The notes under the pieces: model-generated | Told to the model about the DNA's origin: nothing | What the model saw: only the letters and a program-made list of their open reading frames with translations | Databases searched by the model: none | Position numbers and translations under genes: made by a program | Part shown: positions 60,313 to 64,000 of the stretch, piece by piece | How positions within the stretch are numbered: position 1 is the stretch's first letter | Layout: each line of letters opens with the position of its first letter | Assembly (NCBI RefSeq): GCF_008386565.1 | Contig: NZ_VUKA01000003.1 | Coordinates: 186,001-250,000 of the forward strand | Length of the DNA stretch: 64,000 bases | Direction: 5' to 3' | DNA from: Teichococcus oryzae | Lineage (GTDB): Bacteria > Pseudomonadota > Alphaproteobacteria > Acetobacterales > Acetobacteraceae

Positions 60313-61002
60313 TCATGCCTGCACCAGGGCGGCGCGCAGCACCGCCGGCTCCCGCCGCGCCGCGGGCGGCACGTCAAGCAACGCCGACAGCGTTCCGGGC
60401 CGCGCCGTCAGCACTGCCACGCGGCCGGCGAGCTCCGCCGCATCCTCCAGCGCATGCGTCACCAGCACGGTGGTGGTGCGGCCTTCCGCCAGCAACTCCG
60501 CCAGCAGCGCGCGGATCCGGCCGGCGCTTTCGGAATCCAGGGATGCGAAGGGCTCGTCCAGCACCAGCAGCTCGGGCTGCACGGCCAGGGCCCGCGCCAG
60601 CGCCGCGCGGCGCGCCATGCCCAGCGACAATTCCCCCGGCAGGCGCGTCGCCCACCCCTCCAGCCCCACCCGTTCCAGCAGCGCTTCCGGGCGTGGCGGC
60701 GGCAGGCCGGCGGCGGCGGCGACCATGCGGAGATTGTCGGCCAGGCTGCGCCAGGGCAGCAGGCGCGGTTCCTGGAACACCATGCCGATGCGGCGCGGGC
60801 GGTGATGCACGCTGCCCTCGAAGGCGGTGTCGAGCCCGGTCAGGATACGCAGCAAGGTGGTCTTGCCGCAGCCCGAGGGGCCCAGCACCGCCGTCACCGA
60901 GCCGGTGGGGAAGTCCAGCGCGACATCGCGCAGCACTTCAAGCGGCGGCCCTTCGGCGCGGGGCTGCGCCTTGCGGCGGATGCGCAGCTCAAGCGGCGGC
61001 AT
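60313..61002 (-). CDS. NitT/TauT-type ABC transporter ATPase
   Basis: The 229-aa ATPase has Walker A GPSGCGKTTLLRI, Q-loop VFQEPRLLPWRSLADN, Walker B LLVLDEPFASLD and switch His in VTHALEDA, as in SsuB/TauB. The signature is LSLGMARRAALARAL, with Leu in place of the usual second-position Gly. It overlaps the permease gene by 14 bp. Its 3' end lies 16 bp from the LysR start. Substrate unknown; the place next to fds genes hints at a C1-related or cofactor compound. Confidence 0.9.
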   Translation of the reverse strand: MPPLELRIRRKAQPRAEGPPLEVLRDVALDFPTGSVTAVLGPSGCGKTTLLRILTGLDTAFEGSVHHRPRRIGMVFQEPRLLPWRSLADNLRMVAAAAGLPPPRPEALLERVGLEGWATRLPGELSLGMARRAALARALAVQPELLVLDEPFASLDSESAGRIRALLAELLAEGRTTTVLVTHALEDAAELAGRVAVLTARPGTLSALLDVPPAARREPAVLRAALVQA

Positions 61003-61741
61003 GGCGCCAGGCCCTTGCCCGCTTCTCGGCGGGCCGCAGCGCCACGGCCTCCACCAGCAGCATCACCCCGGCAAAGGCCAGCGAATAGGCCAGCAGCCCC
61101 GCCACGTCGAACAGCTGGAAGCGCAGATGCAGCTCGAAGCCGACGCCGGAAGGGCGGCCCAGCAATTCCACCACCAGCACCACCTTCCAGACAATGGCGA
61201 GGCCGGACCGCGCCGCCGCCGCCAGAAAGGGCGCCAGCTGCGGCAGCACCACCTCCCGCAGCCGCATCAGCGGGCCGAAGCGGTACAGCCGCGCAACCTC
61301 GTCCAGCGCCGGATCGAGGGCACGGGCGCCTTCGCGCACCACCACCACCACATTGGGCAGCTTGGCCAGAGCCACCGCGCCGATCGCCGCCGCCTCGGTC
61401 TGCCCGAACCAGATATAGGCCAGCAGGATCACCACCAGGGCCGGGATGTTGAGCAGCAGCGTCACCCAGGGATCGGCCACCGCGCCGGCGGCGCGCCAGC
61501 GGCCCATCGCATAGCCGAGCGCGCTGCCCAGGATCATCGCCAGAAGAAAGGCGGCGACGACGCGCCCCAATGTGGCGGCCAGCGCCGGCAACAGGGCGCC
61601 CGCGGCCAGCTCGGACCGCAGCGCCGCCAGCACGGCGGGGGGCGCCGGCAGGGCGCGGTCCTGCAGCATCGCCGCCAGGCCCCACCAGAGCGCCAGCAGC
61701 AGGGCGGAAGACAGCCAGCCATACATCGCGCCGCGGCTCAT
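60989..61741 (-). CDS. NitT/TauT-type ABC transporter permease
   Basis: The inner-membrane protein is 250 aa if started at ATG 61741, directly before the first hydrophobic segment (YGWLSSALLLALWWGLAAML); an in-frame ATG at 61798 would add a Gly/Pro/Arg-rich extension of doubtful reality. No clear ribosome-binding site decides. The EAA loop reads EVARLYRFGPLMRLREVVLP. It belongs to the SsuC/TauC permease family. Confidence 0.86.
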   Translation of the reverse strand: MSRGAMYGWLSSALLLALWWGLAAMLQDRALPAPPAVLAALRSELAAGALLPALAATLGRVVAAFLLAMILGSALGYAMGRWRAAGAVADPWVTLLLNIPALVVILLAYIWFGQTEAAAIGAVALAKLPNVVVVVREGARALDPALDEVARLYRFGPLMRLREVVLPQLAPFLAAAARSGLAIVWKVVLVVELLGRPSGVGFELHLRFQLFDVAGLLAYSLAFAGVMLLVEAVALRPAEKRARAWRHAAA

Positions 61742-61853
61742 GGGACGCGGGCCAGGGGGCGCCGCCGATCCGCAGCGGCCCGGAAGCCGCCACACCATGC
61801 CGGATCGCCTGAAGCGATGGGGGGAACCAGGCGTCCGCCCGGCCGGCGGAGCG

Positions 61854-62831
61854 TCACGCCAAGCCCCGCCAGAAGGTGCCGGGCACCAGGGCCGGGGCCG
61901 GGCCCAGCAGCCGGGCGCCGCCCTCCCTTGCCAACACGGCGTAAAGCCGCGCCGCGTCCGCCTCCTCCTCGGCCACCGGGCGGCGTGGGATGCCGGCGCG
62001 GAAGCGGTCCCGCAGGCGCAGGAACACGGCCTCGGATTCGGCGCGCATCAGGGGCCGCAGCGCGTCCCACTCGGCATCGGATTCCGCCAGGATCGTCTTG
62101 GCGGCGGCGCTGGCGCGGCGATAGCCGGCCAATGCCGCCGGATGGGCCTCCGCCCATTGCGTGCTGAAGACGGCGCCGATCATGGCAACCGGCGCGCTGG
62201 CGCCGAGCGCCATCTCCACCGCTTCCATGGCGAGGAATTCGCGCATGCCTTCCGCCTCGGCGCGGGCGGCGAAGTTCCAGTACAGCAAGGCCGCGTCCAG
62301 CCCGCCCCGGCGCAGCGTCTCGCCCAGAAGGGGCGGCGCGCCGAACACCGGCTGCGCCTCGGCGGCGAGGTCGATGCCCTGGCGGCGCCCATGCGACAAC
62401 AAAAGCAGCCAGGCCTTGTCCAGCGGCCCTCCCGACACGCCGATGCGCCTGCCGCGCAATTCCCCCAGCGTCGCCACCGGCGAGCCGGGCCCCAGCATCA
62501 GCGCGGCGATGGAGGTGGAAAAGGGCAGAAAAGCCAGCGGCATCCCTTCGGCCCGCTGGCGCGACACGAACAGCCAGTCGCCGACCATCATGTCCACCGT
62601 GCCGGCCAGCAACGCCACGCGGGTCGCCTCGGCCGAGGCGAATTCCACCACCTCGATCCGCACCCCCTCGGCATCCGCCAGCTTGTGCCGGGCGATGGTG
62701 TCCAGCTCCCAGGACACCGTGCCGAAGCGCAGCGTGCCGATGCGCAGCACCGGCGGGGAAGCCTGGGCCCGGCAGATCAGGAAGGGCGCCGGCAACAGGG
62801 CCAGCAGGGCCTGGCGGCGGGAAGCCCGCAT
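61854..62831 (-). CDS. NitT/TauT-type ABC solute-binding protein
   Basis: The protein is 325 aa from ATG 62831 (MRASRRQALLALLPAPFLIC); an earlier ATG at 62861 is in frame. A signal peptide with a Tat-like RRQ and a Cys near its end (LICRAQA) is followed by the NMT1/SsuA-like fold: LRIGTLRFGTVSWELDTIAR and TRVALLAGTVDMMVGDWLFV. It is the receptor for the permease and ATPase downstream. Comparable receptors bind sulfonates, nitrate, thiamine precursors or aromatic acids. Identity of the ligand is open. Confidence 0.87.
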   Translation of the reverse strand: MRASRRQALLALLPAPFLICRAQASPPVLRIGTLRFGTVSWELDTIARHKLADAEGVRIEVVEFASAEATRVALLAGTVDMMVGDWLFVSRQRAEGMPLAFLPFSTSIAALMLGPGSPVATLGELRGRRIGVSGGPLDKAWLLLLSHGRRQGIDLAAEAQPVFGAPPLLGETLRRGGLDAALLYWNFAARAEAEGMREFLAMEAVEMALGASAPVAMIGAVFSTQWAEAHPAALAGYRRASAAAKTILAESDAEWDALRPLMRAESEAVFLRLRDRFRAGIPRRPVAEEEADAARLYAVLAREGGARLLGPAPALVPGTFWRGLA

Positions 62832-63219
62832 GTCAGGAAGCCTTGACGGCATGAATGGCACGGAGGGTCACCGGGTTCCGCGACAAGCCGGCACCCATCC
62901 GCCCTGTTCCACCCTGGCGAGGATGGCCGCCTCCGGACCGGAAGGCGATCCGTCCAGGAGCAGGCCGGCTTCGCCTGGACGGCGGCGTGGCGGGCCCGGC
63001 CACCGGCAACAAAGCCATGCGGCGCATGAACCATTCTCCCTGATGGCGTTCCCGGCAACGGCCATTCCGGGGCCCGGTGCGGCCGGAGCCGGGGCGCCCG
63101 TTTCCGCCCATGATCCTGGCGCCGTTGATGGCGCGGCGCAATGGCACCGGCATGGCCGTCCGCCGCCGGATGCAGGGCCATGCGGGGGGGGCGGCCCGGC
63201 GGCCGGCCCTGCCCCGCGC
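62832..63219. other. Intergenic region, no gene supported
   Basis: This 388-bp stretch lies upstream of the NitT/TauT binding-protein gene and beyond the 3' end of the histidine kinase. It holds the probable promoter of the ABC cassette. Short open frames exist on both strands but have no recognisable domain, no convincing start and look like high-GC background. A run of eight G at 63184-63191 and a GC-rich inverted stretch near 63192-63210 precede the kinase stop and may act in termination. Confidence 0.5.
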
Positions 63220-64000
63220 TCAGTCTCCGGCGATCAGTTCCCGGATGCGGACCGCCAGCACATCCATCGAGAAGGGCTTGGTCATCACATGCATGCCGGG
63301 CGCCAGGCTGCCCTCTCCCAGCACCGCGTTCTCGGCATAGCCGGTGATGAACAGCACCTTCAGCCCGGGGCGCGCCCGGCGCGCGGCATCGGCCATCTGC
63401 CGCCCATTCATGCCGCCGGGCAGGCCAACATCGGTGACCAGCAGATCGATCCGCGCGGCGGAGCGCAGCACCTGCAGCCCCGATGCGCCATCCGCCGCCT
63501 CGATCGCCGCATAGCCCAGCTCCTCCAGGATCTCGGTGATGAGCATGCGGATGGTGGGCTCGTCATCCACCACCAGCACCGTCTCGCCCGAGCCCGTGCG
63601 CGGCGCCATGGTTCCGGCCGGCTGATCCGCCATGTCGGCCTGTCCCAGATGGCGCGGCAGGTAGAAGCAGACGGTGGCACCGCCGCCCGGCTCGGACGCG
63701 ATCCGCACCTGCCCCCCCGATTGCCGCACAAAGCCATAAACCATGGACAGGCCGAGGCCGGTGCCCTCCCCCATCGGCTTGGTGGTGAAGAAGGGATCGA
63801 AGGCCTTGGCGATCACGTCCTCCGTCATGCCGCCGCCCGTGTCGGCGACGCAAAGGGAAACATACCAGCCCGGCGACAGCTCCAGATCCTGCGCCGCCGC
63901 CTCGTCCAGCCAGCGATGGCCTGTCTCGATGCTGAGGCGCCCGCCATCCGGCATGGCGTCGCGCGCATTGATGCACAGGTTCAGCAGCGCGTTCTCCAGC
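63220..64000 (-). CDS. Hybrid sensor histidine kinase (partial, N-terminus outside window)
   Basis: The frame is open from the window edge to a stop at 63220, about 260 residues. The visible part begins in the HATPase domain with the N-box LENALLNLCINARDAMPDG, followed by the G1 box VADTGGGM and FFTTKPMGEGTGLGLSMVYG (F and G2 boxes). A response-regulator receiver domain follows: VLVVDDEP, the phospho-accepting Asp in LLVTDVGLPGG and the conserved Lys in MTKPFSMD. It is thus a hybrid kinase of the type with a C-terminal receiver. The sensing domain and the phosphorylated His lie outside the window. Confidence 0.95.
   Translation of the reverse strand, partial: LENALLNLCINARDAMPDGGRLSIETGHRWLDEAAAQDLELSPGWYVSLCVADTGGGMTEDVIAKAFDPFFTTKPMGEGTGLGLSMVYGFVRQSGGQVRIASEPGGGATVCFYLPRHLGQADMADQPAGTMAPRTGSGETVLVVDDEPTIRMLITEILEELGYAAIEAADGASGLQVLRSAARIDLLVTDVGLPGGMNGRQMADAARRARPGLKVLFITGYAENAVLGEGSLAPGMHVMTKPFSMDVLAVRIRELIAGD

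Noticed and set aside
59511-61452. Several long plus-strand frames opposite the LysR and NitT/TauT cassette
   Set aside because: Low-complexity translations with no domain, opposite genes with clear Walker and helix-turn-helix motifs.

Overview
The window is a high-GC chromosomal segment packed with genes, from an aerobic, metabolically versatile proteobacterium. The mix of genes (orphan tripartite-type Bug receptors, branched-chain amino-acid-type ABC transporters with a fused permease-ATPase, a lanthanide-type XoxF methanol dehydrogenase and an NAD-linked Fds formate dehydrogenase) suggests an alphaproteobacterium, most likely of the Acetobacteraceae (Roseomonas-like). That placement is inference from gene content. 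I see no rRNA, tRNA, insertion sequence, prophage, CRISPR array or replication origin.

Layout. 1-1205: a cut-off PHB-depolymerase-type esterase behind a small ribbon-helix-helix regulator with an inverted-repeat operator. 1272-8647: sugar-acid catabolism (FucU-type mutarotase, lactonase-type amidohydrolase, two Bug solute receptors, a LysR regulator, a KDA-dehydratase-like enzyme and an IlvD/EDD dehydratase), resembling the non-phosphorylative L-arabinose/L-fucose route. 8837-13292: an SDR and two divergent GH13 enzymes. 13362-18574: a succinyl-CoA:acetate CoA-transferase and a three-gene redox set (NuoF-like, FrdA/SdhA-like, two-domain Fe-S protein) that looks like a soluble NADH-linked fumarate reductase or related enzyme. 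18692-27913: an amidohydrolase/deaminase, solute-binding proteins, a polar amino-acid-type ABC transporter, a polysaccharide-deacetylase-fold hydrolase, an N-carbamoyl-D-amino-acid hydrolase and a divergent LysR, probably nitrogen-compound salvage. 28016-38813: an FCD-type GntR regulator divergent from a catabolic operon (ThDP enzyme, zinc dehydrogenase, complete Liv-type ABC importer with fused LivM-LivG, SDR, GMC oxidoreductase).

38878-59321 is a C1 (methanol) oxidation island. It holds XoxF with the extra aspartate typical of lanthanide enzymes, XoxJ, two c-type cytochromes, a SoxYZ-like carrier and its zinc metallohydrolase, a PQQ-dehydrogenase-associated ABC system of the kind linked to lanthanide uptake (binding protein, beta-propeller, ATPase, permease), several unrecognised exported proteins, Gfa and class III alcohol dehydrogenase for glutathione-dependent formaldehyde oxidation, and the formate dehydrogenase fdsGBA-D. 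Together these could take methanol to formaldehyde in the periplasm, then to formate and CO2 in the cytoplasm with NADH formation. S-formylglutathione hydrolase, FdsC, PQQ biosynthesis and a lanthanide TonB receptor are not in the window. 59379-62831: a LysR and a NitT/TauT-type ABC importer of unknown substrate. 63220-64000: the C-terminal part of a hybrid histidine kinase.

The two places most worth following up are the NADH/flavoprotein trio at 15013-18574 and the cluster of uncharacterised exported proteins around xoxF.
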